From assembly GCA_905478995.1 (NCBI GenBank), contig CAJQKT010000018.1, positions 1 through 64,000 of the forward strand: DNA of 64,000 nt, given 5' to 3'. Positions 8,078-17,454 of this stretch are shown here, one piece after another. Position 1 is the first letter of the stretch, and each line of letters begins with the position of its first letter. The notes under the pieces are model-generated. The model was given only the letters and a program-made list of their open reading frames with translations. It had not been told where the DNA came from and searched no databases. The position numbers and the translations under genes were made by a program. Origin of the DNA: an uncultured Pseudomonadales bacterium. Lineage in GTDB: Bacteria; Pseudomonadota; Gammaproteobacteria; Pseudomonadales; UBA7434.

Positions 8078-8836
8078 TCAAGGTTTGGCCAAGAGCTTTA
8101 AGCTGGCTCTCGCCCAGCGCGAGGGTAGCCATTTTGAAAGCAGCTGCAAAATCTTCAACTGGGTCGATACCCAGTAATGCACACGTTTACCGGTTAATGT
8201 CTTCACCACTACTGACGCAACATCATCCGCATATAGATGGATGCCGAGTTTTTCAATAAAGGGGCTGTTCGTGTCGTCGAGCATGGGCGTGTTCACAAAG
8301 GGCGGTGCAATATCGCATACGTAAATGCCGTGCTCTTGCCACTCAATGTTGAGAGCTTCGGTTAAGCCCCTGACAAAAAATTTCGACGCTGAGTAACTCG
8401 CAAAACCGGGCACCCCATAAATCGCTGAGGCCGAGCACATGTTGATAACGCGCGCATGGTCACGTTGTCGCAGATAGTCGAACGCCGCGAGTGTGCCATG
8501 CAGCACGCCACCCATGTTGACATCAATAATGCGCTGATGCTTGGCGGGGCTAATACTGGCGAAGTCACCTACCTCAAGAACGCCTGCACAGTTAAACAGT
8601 GCGTCGAGGTGGCCAGCATGGGCAACGTACTCGGCAAACGCTGAGCTAATAGCTTCTGGATTGGAAATGTCTAAAGCTATTTTATAGCAGCGTTCAGGGC
8701 CGATCTCTGTGGTGAGTGCATTGAGGGCTTCTTCGTTAACATCCATTGCGCCAATGTGCCAGCCTAGCGAAGCTAGTTTTTTCGCTGTGGCTTGGCCAAT
8801 GCCTGAGGCAGCTCCGGTGATAATTATGGTTTGCAT
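8078..8836 (-). CDS. Short-chain dehydrogenase/reductase
   Basis: 252 aa. Classical SDR: cofactor loop TGAASGIG at residues 7-14, NCAG, and the catalytic pair in YSASK near residue 150 with the Ser in SASAIYG upstream. An Asp at the end of the second strand (AMDVNE) suggests NAD rather than NADP preference. The start at 8836 has GGAG nine bases upstream; an in-frame upstream extension to 8923 precedes the cofactor fold and is probably not translated. It converges with the TauD gene (16 bp gap), lies divergent to the enoyl-CoA hydratase, and its substrate is unknown. The last 40 residues are basic and hydrophobic and may contact the membrane. Confidence 0.88.
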   Translation of the reverse strand: MQTIIITGAASGIGQATAKKLASLGWHIGAMDVNEEALNALTTEIGPERCYKIALDISNPEAISSAFAEYVAHAGHLDALFNCAGVLEVGDFASISPAKHQRIIDVNMGGVLHGTLAAFDYLRQRDHARVINMCSASAIYGVPGFASYSASKFFVRGLTEALNIEWQEHGIYVCDIAPPFVNTPMLDDTNSPFIEKLGIHLYADDVASVVVKTLTGKRVHYWVSTQLKILQLLSKWLPSRWARASLKLLAKP

Positions 8837-8978
8837 GAGAAGGCTCCGTGCGAGGATGTTCGGCCAAAGTTGATTTTTTTGGGGTTTAAATTTCTGTAGC
8901 GGTTGCCTAAAGAGCTGTATCATAACGCATTAAATACAGTCCAAACATAGTTCATCTACCCTGTATAGCGAGCATGCT

Positions 8979-9755
8979 ATGACGAACGCACAATCGAGTA
9001 AAAAAACCATCTTGTATAGTTGCGAAGATGGCCTGGGTCGGTTGGTACTTAATGATGCCAAGCGTCACAATGCGCTGGGTCAGTACGAACTCGATCAATT
9101 GCATGATCTGCTGTTGATATTGGCGCAGGATGAAAAGCTGCGAGCATTGGTAGTGAGTGGTGCCGGTATGAAGACGTTTTGTTCAGGCGCGGCACTCGAT
9201 CAGTTACACCCTGCGAATTTTAATGGCGACAACTTTGCCAAAGTTACTGAGCAGCTTTCGGAGTTAGCCGTACCTACGCTGTGTGCACTTAATGGCAATG
9301 TGTTTGGTGCAGGGGTTGATCTGGCATTGGCTTGCGATTTTCGGATCGGGCTTGTCGGCTCGCGCCTGCAAATTCCGGCAGCAGAAATTGGTGTGTGCTA
9401 CCCCGCTAAGAGTATTCATCGGGTGGTTAATCAGTTGGGGGTTAGTTGTGCGAAGCAACTCCTGATGCTGGCGCAAACTTTTGACGATCAGCGCATGTAT
9501 GACTGCGGATTTCTGCATGAATTGGTAGAGCCTAAACAATTACAAGGCAGAGTTAATCAATGGTACGTGTCGATTAGCGAGCTTGCTCCGCTATCGATTA
9601 AATCGATGAAGCAAATTATCGATGACTCAGCGTGGCAGCGGCTTGATGCTGATTCAGTCAAGGGTTTGTCGGAAAGTTGTTTCTCGTCTCAGGATTTCGT
9701 TGAAGGTATGCAGGCAAAAAAAGAAAAGCGAACGCCTAGATTTATAGGCAAATAA
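8979..9755 (+). CDS. Enoyl-CoA hydratase/isomerase family protein
   Basis: 258 aa. Crotonase fold: oxyanion-hole segments CSGAALDQL and NGNVFGAGVDLALACDFRIG, followed by AEIGVCYP, where the Glu occupies the position of one of the two crotonase catalytic glutamates. The first catalytic Glu region (GGxxE in hydratases) reads FGAGVDL, so the two-Glu hydratase pair is incomplete; the protein may be an isomerase, hydrolase or decarboxylase of the same fold. It acts on acyl-CoA thioesters in the cytosol. It stands alone on the plus strand, 64 bp before the channel gene, perhaps co-transcribed with it. Confidence 0.85.
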   Translation: MTNAQSSKKTILYSCEDGLGRLVLNDAKRHNALGQYELDQLHDLLLILAQDEKLRALVVSGAGMKTFCSGAALDQLHPANFNGDNFAKVTEQLSELAVPTLCALNGNVFGAGVDLALACDFRIGLVGSRLQIPAAEIGVCYPAKSIHRVVNQLGVSCAKQLLMLAQTFDDQRMYDCGFLHELVEPKQLQGRVNQWYVSISELAPLSIKSMKQIIDDSAWQRLDADSVKGLSESCFSSQDFVEGMQAKKEKRTPRFIGK

Positions 9756-9819
9756 ACGATGAGTCGTTTCTGTAGGTTCGTTTTTAGTATTGCTAAATTG
9801 TAATAAAAGGTTAAATACA

Positions 9820-10995
9820 TTGAGTAACGACAACAAAATTCGCGCTGTGCAGGACACGGCTGGCGAAACAATGGCATTGGGCTCTCAAGGTGAGCCGGTG
9901 GCAATGGCAGAGCAATTGCCAACGCTTGATAGCCTCCTGCCAGAATTATTGCAGCCGGCTTGGGCGTTTATGTCGGGCTACCCGTTAGCAGCTGCATCAG
10001 CCACAGTCTTGGTTTTTTTTATGATGGCTTTGCTGCTAAGGTTCGTCGTTTTTCGGCTGTTACAGGGTGCGGCTGGCCTGACTAATAGCGCAGCCGATGA
10101 CCAGATATTGCAAATATTGCGCAAGCCATTATTCAATACAGTTTTTCTTTTTGGGGTGACACTTGCTATTGCGTTGGCGGAATTACCCTGGGGTGAAAAG
10201 TTTTTAATTCATGCGGTGTTGTCATTTATCGTGATGAGTTGGTTGCTGGCTTCACTCAAGTTAACCACGATTATGCTTGAGGCATTTTCGAGCGACCATC
10301 GCTTTAAGGTTATTGAATCGCGCACAGTGCCGTTATTTGATTTGACGGGTAAGCTGCTGATGATTTTGGTTGGCAGTTATATTCTTCTGATGATTTGGGG
10401 TATCAATCCGGTGGGGTGGTTAGCTTCGGCCGGAATTATGGGTATTGCAGTAGGTTTTGCTGCTAAAGACACGCTGGGTAATTTGTTTTCTGGCTTTTTT
10501 ATCGTTGCGGATGCGCCTTACAAAATCAATGATTACATTACACTCGACACAGGCGAACGCGGCAAGGTAGTTGCTATCGGGTTGCGCAGCACTCGTTTGA
10601 TGACCCGCGGTGATGTTGAGATAACGATACCCAACGGCGTGATAGGCGCTGCAAAAATCGTAAACGAGAGTGGCGGGCCTTCATCATCGATGCGTATTGG
10701 TGTCCCCGTTGGCGTCGCTTATGGCTCCGATGTTGATGCTGTTTGCGAGCTGTTGACCAGCGTCGGCGAAGCACATACAGAAACTCGGAGTAATCCCGAG
10801 CCTCGTATTCGAATGCGCGCATTCGGTGCATCGAGTCTCGACTTTGAATTATTGTGCTGGATAGACAAGCCAGAAGACAAAGGGCGAATTACGCACGAGT
10901 TGCTAATGGGTATTTATAAAACACTAGGCGAGCATAATATCGAAATCCCCTATGCTAAGCGTGATATTTATATTAAAGAGATGCCACAGACGTAA
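9820..10995 (+). CDS. Mechanosensitive ion channel of the MscS family
   Basis: 391 aa. Transmembrane segments lie near residues 60-85, 105-125, 130-150 and 185-205; the pore helix region reads GWLASAGIMGIAVGFAAKDT, followed by LGNLFSGFFIVAD, the strongest signature of MscS. The beta domain and C-terminal alpha/beta domain follow. The channel opens under membrane tension and releases solutes during hypo-osmotic shock in the inner membrane. An in-frame TTG at 9820 has AAAAGG upstream and is preferred; TTG 9790 and ATG 9871 are alternatives. The N-terminal 50 residues before the first membrane segment are polar and may be cytoplasmic or periplasmic. Confidence 0.9.
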   Translation: MSNDNKIRAVQDTAGETMALGSQGEPVAMAEQLPTLDSLLPELLQPAWAFMSGYPLAAASATVLVFFMMALLLRFVVFRLLQGAAGLTNSAADDQILQILRKPLFNTVFLFGVTLAIALAELPWGEKFLIHAVLSFIVMSWLLASLKLTTIMLEAFSSDHRFKVIESRTVPLFDLTGKLLMILVGSYILLMIWGINPVGWLASAGIMGIAVGFAAKDTLGNLFSGFFIVADAPYKINDYITLDTGERGKVVAIGLRSTRLMTRGDVEITIPNGVIGAAKIVNESGGPSSSMRIGVPVGVAYGSDVDAVCELLTSVGEAHTETRSNPEPRIRMRAFGASSLDFELLCWIDKPEDKGRITHELLMGIYKTLGEHNIEIPYAKRDIYIKEMPQT

Positions 10996-11385
10996 CCCCG
11001 ACAGGTCGTTTGTTACGATGAGCCGACTAAAACATTATGATCTGCCATCTTAGGCCGTGCGTATAATAGAGCCTTAGCTTAACGACGTAGCGATGATTTC
11101 GAAGGCTAAATGTTTTGTAATGTTGGCGCTGTTGCAAGTATTAATGCCTCTTTTGAGAAGCCCTCGTTTTTGTTATTATCGTTTTCCATTCGGCAACGGC
11201 ATATCACTTCAAGGTTCAGCCCTAAGCGAAAACATATTTAAGATATGTGGCTTAGTGCTAATTCGACTGGCCACCTCGATCGATAGCCGCGGCCGCGCTC
11301 TTCATTTTTCATTGGTAGTGATAGTTCCCTCGCGCACAGTTACTAATGAAGTTGCTACTCAATATTCCCAGCGGTAAATTTCTTT
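10996..11385. other. 390 bp region before the efflux operon
   Basis: A 94-codon open frame starting near 11093 has no family resemblance or good ribosome site and looks accidental. The region must hold the promoter of the efflux operon; no specific repressor site was recognised. Confidence 0.45.
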
Positions 11386-12603
11386 ATGCATAAAAATTGG
11401 CTCATAGCTTTGTTGATCGGCGGTGGATTAATTCTTTGGATGGCATCAGGTATTATCTTTGGTGAGCCACCTGAGACGGATCATGTAACGCTATCGGAGC
11501 GAAATAGTGAGCGTAAAGCCAAAGGGCAGGTGCATATTGCGCAGGTGCGAGCCGAGGTCCGCCATGCTCAGCCGCGCAAACGCTTTTTGACTTTGCGTGG
11601 TAGGACACAAAGTAAACGTATGGTTGATGTTAAAGCGGAGGTTGCAGGTAAAGTTGTTGCCCGCCCCATCGAGCGAGGCGCACGTGTCCTGCAGGGCGAT
11701 CTGCTGTGTCAGTTGGCGCTGGATGACCGGCAAGTTGCACTCATCCAAATGCAGGCGGCACTGAAAGAGGCTGAAATTGAGCATGCGGGTAGCCAAAAAC
11801 TTAAAGCTCGAGGCCTGCAGTCTCAAACGGCCATTGCCCGATCTGAGGCTACACTAGAATCTGCACGCGCCGGTGTGCGTCGTGCCGAATTAAATCTAGA
11901 GCGCACGCGTATCGTCGCACCCTTTGATGGTGTGGTCGAGAGCTTGCCCCTCAATGTAGGTGATTATGCTACCAACGGTTCTTTATGCGCTACCGTGATT
12001 GATTTAGACCCTATGCTAATCGCCGCTGAGGTTACAGAAGTAGAGGTTGGGTATGTCCAATTGGGTACCGCTGTGTCGGGGTCTACAAGCGTGGGCGCGG
12101 AAATACAGGGTCGGTTAACTTTTGTTGGCAAACAAAGCGATCCGCTTACCCGCACCTATTCGGTAGAAGCTACTGTAGAAAATGCAGACTATGCAGTCCC
12201 TTCGGGCCTCACTACAAGCGTTCGCATTGAGCTCAATGAAGTATTGGCTCATAAAGTTTCGCCAGCTTTGTTTGGACTTGATGATGCCGGAGCGATGGGC
12301 TTACGGTTAATCGACAAAGACAACCGCGTTGTATTTTATGCAGTAGAGGTTATTGAAGACACTGCTCAGGGTGCCTGGGTAACCGGTCTGCCAAACAAGG
12401 TTGATTTAATTACAGTTGGACAAGAGTTTGTTTTAGCCGGGCAGCTGGTTGAGCCTATTTATGTTGATGCGCAAGACAACCCTAACATAAAAGCTGATTC
12501 GGTAAGTCGGGCAAGCAGGGTGCTTGAAGCTGAGGCTTTGAATGTGGATTTGGCTGAACCCACGACGGTGTTAAGCACGGCCCCTGTAGGTAATATACGG
12601 TGA
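11386..12603 (+). CDS. RND efflux periplasmic adaptor (membrane fusion protein)
   Basis: 405 aa. N-terminal membrane anchor (residues 6-26), lipoyl-like half KAEVAGKVVARPIERGARV, a short alpha-hairpin (ALKEAEIEHAGSQKLKARG... SARAGVRRAELNLERTRI), the second lipoyl half VAPFDGVVESLPLNVGDY, then beta-barrel and membrane-proximal domains. Adaptors of this family link an inner-membrane RND pump to an outer-membrane channel. The gene overlaps the permease start by four bases (GTGA), so the pair is translationally coupled. No outer-membrane factor or regulator is encoded beside it; a TolC homologue elsewhere must serve. The C-terminal 50 residues are low-complexity and polar. Confidence 0.92.
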   Translation: MHKNWLIALLIGGGLILWMASGIIFGEPPETDHVTLSERNSERKAKGQVHIAQVRAEVRHAQPRKRFLTLRGRTQSKRMVDVKAEVAGKVVARPIERGARVLQGDLLCQLALDDRQVALIQMQAALKEAEIEHAGSQKLKARGLQSQTAIARSEATLESARAGVRRAELNLERTRIVAPFDGVVESLPLNVGDYATNGSLCATVIDLDPMLIAAEVTEVEVGYVQLGTAVSGSTSVGAEIQGRLTFVGKQSDPLTRTYSVEATVENADYAVPSGLTTSVRIELNEVLAHKVSPALFGLDDAGAMGLRLIDKDNRVVFYAVEVIEDTAQGAWVTGLPNKVDLITVGQEFVLAGQLVEPIYVDAQDNPNIKADSVSRASRVLEAEALNVDLAEPTTVLSTAPVGNIR

Positions 12604-15600
12604 TCACTTTTATTGACGCGGCCATTAGTCGTACCCGCTCAACCTTGCTGATGATGGGAGTTGTCGTCTTGTGTGGGCTTATTGCGCGCTCTGTCCTACC
12701 AATTGCTAATAATCCCCATATAGAGTTACCTTTCTTTTACGTGGGTATCGTTCACGATGGGATTTCTCCCGAGGATGCCGAGCGCCTGCTTGTCCAACCA
12801 ATGGAGATCGAACTGCGAAAGATTGAAGGTGTTGAAGAGCTTCGTGCGATAGCGTCTGAAGGCATGGCAACCTTGTTCGTTGAGTTTTCGGTACAGCATG
12901 ACCTCGACCAAGCATTAATAGACGTCCGTGAGGCAGTAGATCGCGCGAAAGCAGAGATACCCAGCACAGCGGAAGAGCCCTTTGTGCGAGAGCTTTCGGC
13001 CGACGATTTTCCGACCATTCAAATCAATCTAATTGGCGAGAACGTCAGTGAACGTGCGGTCTATGCCGCGGCTTTGAGCTTGCGAGATGAGCTAGAGACG
13101 ATTCCATCGGTGCTTGCAGCAAATTTACAGGGGCAGCGTGAAGAGTTACTTGAGGTGATTATTGATCCGGGGGCATTAAATGCTTACCGCATTTCAAGTG
13201 AGGAACTCATTAACACCTTGGTGCGAAATAATCGTCTGATTCCTGCAGGCAGCATTGATACAGGTCAAGGCCGCTTTTCCGTTAAAGTTCCTTCGGTGGT
13301 TGAAGATGCCAGCGACGTGCTCGGTCTGCCTGTGCGCACGCAAGGCGATACGGTAGTGACGCTAGGAGATGTCGCAACCATTCATCGGACGTTTAAAGAC
13401 CGAACCAGCTACTCAAGAGTGAACGGGCGAGAAGCCATGTCGATTGCCATCTCCTTGCGTGCTAATGGCAATGTGATCGATACCGTCGATCAGGTGCTAA
13501 CTATTGTTGATGCGGCGCGCCCGAATATTCCCGACGGTATTGAAGTGCTGATCTCGCAGAATCAGGCCGAGTTTGCCAGTGAGCAGGTCACCGAATTACA
13601 GGGAAATATTTTTACCGCGTTGGCGCTAGTCATGGTTGTAGTGGTTGCAGCGATGGGTTTTCGTAGCGGTGTCATTGTTGGCTTGGGTATTCCAGTCTCC
13701 TTGTTATTTTCAGTTACCATCATTTATTTGCTGGGTTATACATTTAACTTTATGGTGATGTTTGGGATGTTGTTAGGCCTAGGCATGTTAATCGATGGCT
13801 CCATCGTTATTACCGAGTATGCCGACCGTCAAATGGCTGATGGTATCGGGCATGAGGACGCCTATGCGCTGGCCGTTAAGAGGATGTTTTGGCCCGTGGT
13901 TGCCTCTACAGCGACGACCTTGGCAGCGTTTTTACCCTTAATGTTTTGGCCAGGAGTATCGGGCGAGTTTATGCGCTACTTACCAGTGACAGTGTTCACT
14001 GTATTGAGCGGTTCGCTGCTATATGCGCTCATGTTTGGTCCTGTGTTAGGTACGCTATTTGGTAAGCCTGATGCCCACAAAGGCAAACTTTCTGTAGAAG
14101 CGCACTTGCTCGAGACGGGCGATCCCACAGGATTAAATTCAGTGACGGGTCAGTATGCACGTATGCTTGCGGGTGTAGCGGCTCGACCCTTTTTTACCAT
14201 GGCAATTATTGGCGGCTTGCTGCTGAGTATTTTTTGGGCCTACGGTAAATTGGGCGTGGGCATGGTGTTCTTTTCCGATTCAGACCCACAGTACATCCAA
14301 GTGGCAGTGCGTGCTAGAGGTAATTTTTCAGCCAGCGAGTCCAATGAATTAGTTAAACAAGTTGAAAATGAAATTTTGCAATTGGAGGGCATTAGAGCAG
14401 TTAATGCGCGCGCGATGCTGCCCGCTGGCAGCGGCGGAGATCAGTTTGGTCTGGGTAACAGCGGCAGCTCCGATACCATAGGGTCTTTGTTCATTGAGTT
14501 GTATCCTGAGAGTCAGCGGGAGGTCAAGGGCAACGCTCTGATGCAACAGATTCGCGATCGTTCAGGACAATTTGCAGGTATCTCGGTAGATGTGTTGCCG
14601 ATGGAAATGGGCCCGCCCGTGGGCAAGCCAATTCAAATTGAATTGCGTTCTACCAATCGTGCTTTACTTGAGCCGGCGCTAGCGCGAATTCGCGCGCATA
14701 TGAATACTATGCCCCAGCTCGTCGACATTGATGACAGTAGTGCATTGCCCTCAATAGAGTGGCGGCTGTCAGTGGACCGTGCGCAGGCATCTATCTATGG
14801 CGCTGACGTGTCGTCGGCAGGTATTGCTGTGCAACTGGTGACGAATGGTGTGAAAGTCGATGAATATCGCCCAGAGGGCGCTGACGACGCGGTTGACATT
14901 CGAGTTCGGTATCCGGAGCGTGAGCGCGGTATCCGCTCAATGTCAGAACTTCGTGTTAGCACTAACCGAGGCATGGTGCCACTATCCAACTTTGTTCATA
15001 TGGCACCAGTGCCGGGTGTTGATTCATTTGAGCGTGTAAATGGCGTGCCGGTTGAGAGCGTTAGAGCTGACGTGATTGAGGGTGTGTATGCCGATGCGAT
15101 GGTTCGCGAAATACAAGAATGGTTGGCTACGCAAAAATTCCCGTCAGGACTAGAAATTGATTTTAGAGGAGCCAATGAAGAGCAAGCGGATTCGATGGCG
15201 TTTGTGCAGGTCGCATTTTTAATCTCGTTGTTACTCATGTTCGTGTTGCTGGTCACGCAGTTCAATAGTTTTTATCAAAGCGCACTCATCTTACTGGCAG
15301 TAATTATGTCGACTGCGGGCGTGCTGCTGGGCCTCATCATCACAGGTAATCCTTTTAGCGCCATTCTCTCTGGTGTAGGGGTTGTAGCGTTGGCCGGTAT
15401 TGTCGTTAACAACAATATTGTTCTAATCGATACGTTTAATCATGTACGTGACGACCACCCCGAGTTGCATGTACGTGACGTTATTGTGCGAGCTGCGTCG
15501 CAGCGGTTGCGCCCCGTAATGTTAACAACAGTGACAACTGTGTTTGGTTTATTACCTTTGGCCTGTGGTTTATCGGTTGATTTAATTAACCGAAGCTACA

Positions 15601-15785
15601 GCGTGGCTGGTCAAATGAGTGTTTTTTGGGGGCCATTGTCACAAGCTATTGTGTTTGGTTTGTCTTTTGCCACGATTCTCACGCTCATTGCTACCCCCGC
15701 AATGCTCGCTTTTCCTGTTGCCCTGCGCGAGAGGTATGCGGTGATTAAAACAGCCGTTATTAAAGCAAAACCGACCTCTTTGTAG
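12600..15785 (+). CDS. RND-family efflux permease
   Basis: 1061 aa, normal for the hydrophobe/amphiphile or heavy-metal RND pumps. Twelve membrane segments with the two large periplasmic loops; the TM4 motif reads GMLIDGSIVITE, where the proton-relay Asp is kept but the usual second Asp is Gly, and the repeat in TM10 reads AGIVVNNNIVLIDTFN. Proton-driven export of an unknown substrate from membrane or periplasm through the adaptor encoded upstream. The start is GTG within the overlap with the adaptor stop. The single-Asp LIDG form is common in the less characterised RND branches, so drug export should not be assumed. Confidence 0.93.
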   Translation: MITFIDAAISRTRSTLLMMGVVVLCGLIARSVLPIANNPHIELPFFYVGIVHDGISPEDAERLLVQPMEIELRKIEGVEELRAIASEGMATLFVEFSVQHDLDQALIDVREAVDRAKAEIPSTAEEPFVRELSADDFPTIQINLIGENVSERAVYAAALSLRDELETIPSVLAANLQGQREELLEVIIDPGALNAYRISSEELINTLVRNNRLIPAGSIDTGQGRFSVKVPSVVEDASDVLGLPVRTQGDTVVTLGDVATIHRTFKDRTSYSRVNGREAMSIAISLRANGNVIDTVDQVLTIVDAARPNIPDGIEVLISQNQAEFASEQVTELQGNIFTALALVMVVVVAAMGFRSGVIVGLGIPVSLLFSVTIIYLLGYTFNFMVMFGMLLGLGMLIDGSIVITEYADRQMADGIGHEDAYALAVKRMFWPVVASTATTLAAFLPLMFWPGVSGEFMRYLPVTVFTVLSGSLLYALMFGPVLGTLFGKPDAHKGKLSVEAHLLETGDPTGLNSVTGQYARMLAGVAARPFFTMAIIGGLLLSIFWAYGKLGVGMVFFSDSDPQYIQVAVRARGNFSASESNELVKQVENEILQLEGIRAVNARAMLPAGSGGDQFGLGNSGSSDTIGSLFIELYPESQREVKGNALMQQIRDRSGQFAGISVDVLPMEMGPPVGKPIQIELRSTNRALLEPALARIRAHMNTMPQLVDIDDSSALPSIEWRLSVDRAQASIYGADVSSAGIAVQLVTNGVKVDEYRPEGADDAVDIRVRYPERERGIRSMSELRVSTNRGMVPLSNFVHMAPVPGVDSFERVNGVPVESVRADVIEGVYADAMVREIQEWLATQKFPSGLEIDFRGANEEQADSMAFVQVAFLISLLLMFVLLVTQFNSFYQSALILLAVIMSTAGVLLGLIITGNPFSAILSGVGVVALAGIVVNNNIVLIDTFNHVRDDHPELHVRDVIVRAASQRLRPVMLTTVTTVFGLLPLACGLSVDLINRSYSVAGQMSVFWGPLSQAIVFGLSFATILTLIATPAMLAFPVALRERYAVIKTAVIKAKPTSL

Positions 15786-15827
15786 GCTGCGTGCTGTTTG
15801 GCCTTGAGATCGGGCGCTTGGGTCAGA

Positions 15828-15866
15828 TTTGGCTACTAGGTTTGCCTACTGGGTTTGCCTATAGGA
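15828..15866 (+). repeat. Three imperfect 13-bp tandem repeats
   Basis: TTTGGCTACTAGG, TTTGCCTACTGGG and TTTGCCTATAGGA follow one another directly, 43 bp after the permease stop. No function evident. Confidence 0.85.
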
Positions 15867-16026
15867 TGTCGGCAGGGCTGCCTGTGCACAACGCCAACCT
15901 AATCGACCTGCTCACTAGCAAGTGAAACAGGTATAATGCTAGCACCACAGCACAGCTAGCCTACTGGGCGGTTAGTTTATCCTGCTTATTCTCTGATCGT
16001 CACAAGCCTCATACAAAAAGCCTCCT

Positions 16027-17367
16027 ATGAAAGTAAACTTTGAAACTGCGCTGGGTTCGTACCGAATTCAACGATTTCCGCTGCGAGCACAGCAGCCCCT
16101 GCAGGCTTGGGATGCTGCCGATGAGCTGTTACTAAATACGCTCGTCGCTGAATATTCTGAGCGTCTGAAGTCCACTGAGAGTCGCGTGCTGCTTGTCAAC
16201 GATCAGTTTGGCGCGCTGGCTACAGCGCTACGTGCACAGCGACCCGATTGTTGGAGTGATTCAACGATGAGTCATGCAGCCACGGAGTTTAATTTGCATG
16301 AAAACGTTGATTCGGTAGATGCCGGTAAGTATGGTTTTACTGCCATTAGTAGCGTGAGCGATTTAAACGGATACTACGACCTTGTGCTAATCAAAGTGCC
16401 AAAGACACTGGCGTTACTTGAGCAACAACTCACAATGCTTAGCGGGCATATTACCGAGAGTACATTGGTTATCGCTGGTGGTATGACCAAGCATATTCAT
16501 AACTCAACCGTTGGTCTGTTCGAAACACTGGTCGGGCCCACTCGCACCTCACGGGCGACTAAAAAAGCGCGCTTGATTTTTTCTGAGCCAAAGTTAAATG
16601 ACGCAGATTCGCCCGCTCCGCACTTGATCGAGTCGAGGTATCAGTGCGAGCCGTTGCACGCAGAGCTGATTAGTTATGCCAATGGGTTCTCGCGTGAACG
16701 ACTTGATATTGGGGCTCGAGCTATGTTGCAAGCCCTGGACAAGTACCCCATACCAATGGGCAATAATATTGCCGATTTTGGCTGTGGGAATGGCGTATTG
16801 GGTTTGTATGCATTGCAAAAAAGATTGAGTCAGCCAGCTGCTCGTGTAGCTTCAGCATCGGCAGCCGTGTCCATTAGCTTTATTGACGAATCGTACATGG
16901 CGATAGCGGCAGCACAAAAGAATTTTGAACGTCTGCATGGCGGTCTGTCAGTTGAGAGTGAAATATTACAACCAGACAGCAGCCAACAAGCGGCGAATGA
17001 CGAGTTTGATTCAGTAGCGGAGATTGATGACGGCGCAAAGCTTGAGTATGAAGCAAAGGCTGAGCATAGTGGTGATCAATACATTAACGTGGCTTTCGTG
17101 GCGCAAGAGGGAATTGCCGCGAAGAAACACAAGCGTTACGACTGGATCCTGTGTAATCCACCATTTCACATTGGTAACACCACCGATACCTCAGTGGCTA
17201 AGCGCATGTTTCAGCAAAGCTTTCAAGCGTTGCAGCGCAATGGGCAGTTATGGGTGGTAGCGAACCGGCACTTAGATTATCCCGATACGATTCAAAGTTT
17301 GTTTAAGAATCACCAGATTATTTTTAGTAATACCAAGTTTGTTGTGATTCTCGCGGTTAAAAAATAA
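16027..17367 (+). CDS. rlmG: 23S rRNA (guanine-N2)-methyltransferase RlmG with internal insertion
   Basis: 446 aa. Matches RlmG/RsmC architecture: two tandem Rossmann methyltransferase-like domains, the first degenerate and for RNA binding. Distinctive RlmG segments are LIKVPKTLALLEQQL (121-135), LDIGAR (226-231), SAM motif ADFGCGNGVLGLYAL (249-263), the catalytic NPPFH (377-381) and ANRHLDY (412-418). RlmG methylates G1835 of 23S rRNA at N2 using SAM. E. coli RlmG is 378 aa; the excess is explained mostly by an acidic, low-complexity insertion of about 55 residues (about 310-365) between the SAM-binding motifs and NPPF. A promoter with TATAAT at 15932-15937 lies upstream. The 5' half of the protein is well conserved, so I regard the assignment as firm. 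Confidence 0.88.
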   Translation: MKVNFETALGSYRIQRFPLRAQQPLQAWDAADELLLNTLVAEYSERLKSTESRVLLVNDQFGALATALRAQRPDCWSDSTMSHAATEFNLHENVDSVDAGKYGFTAISSVSDLNGYYDLVLIKVPKTLALLEQQLTMLSGHITESTLVIAGGMTKHIHNSTVGLFETLVGPTRTSRATKKARLIFSEPKLNDADSPAPHLIESRYQCEPLHAELISYANGFSRERLDIGARAMLQALDKYPIPMGNNIADFGCGNGVLGLYALQKRLSQPAARVASASAAVSISFIDESYMAIAAAQKNFERLHGGLSVESEILQPDSSQQAANDEFDSVAEIDDGAKLEYEAKAEHSGDQYINVAFVAQEGIAAKKHKRYDWILCNPPFHIGNTTDTSVAKRMFQQSFQALQRNGQLWVVANRHLDYPDTIQSLFKNHQIIFSNTKFVVILAVKK

Positions 17368-17454
17368 AAGCCAGCTCCGCGTAGGCCAGCTGACCTAATT
17401 TTTTGGTCGGCCAATTCAACTTCATTTGACGCTTGATCAACACTCTTTCAGGGC

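Noticed and set aside
11093-11377. 94-codon ORF before the efflux operon
   Set aside because: No ribosome site, no family resemblance, irregular composition; considered chance.
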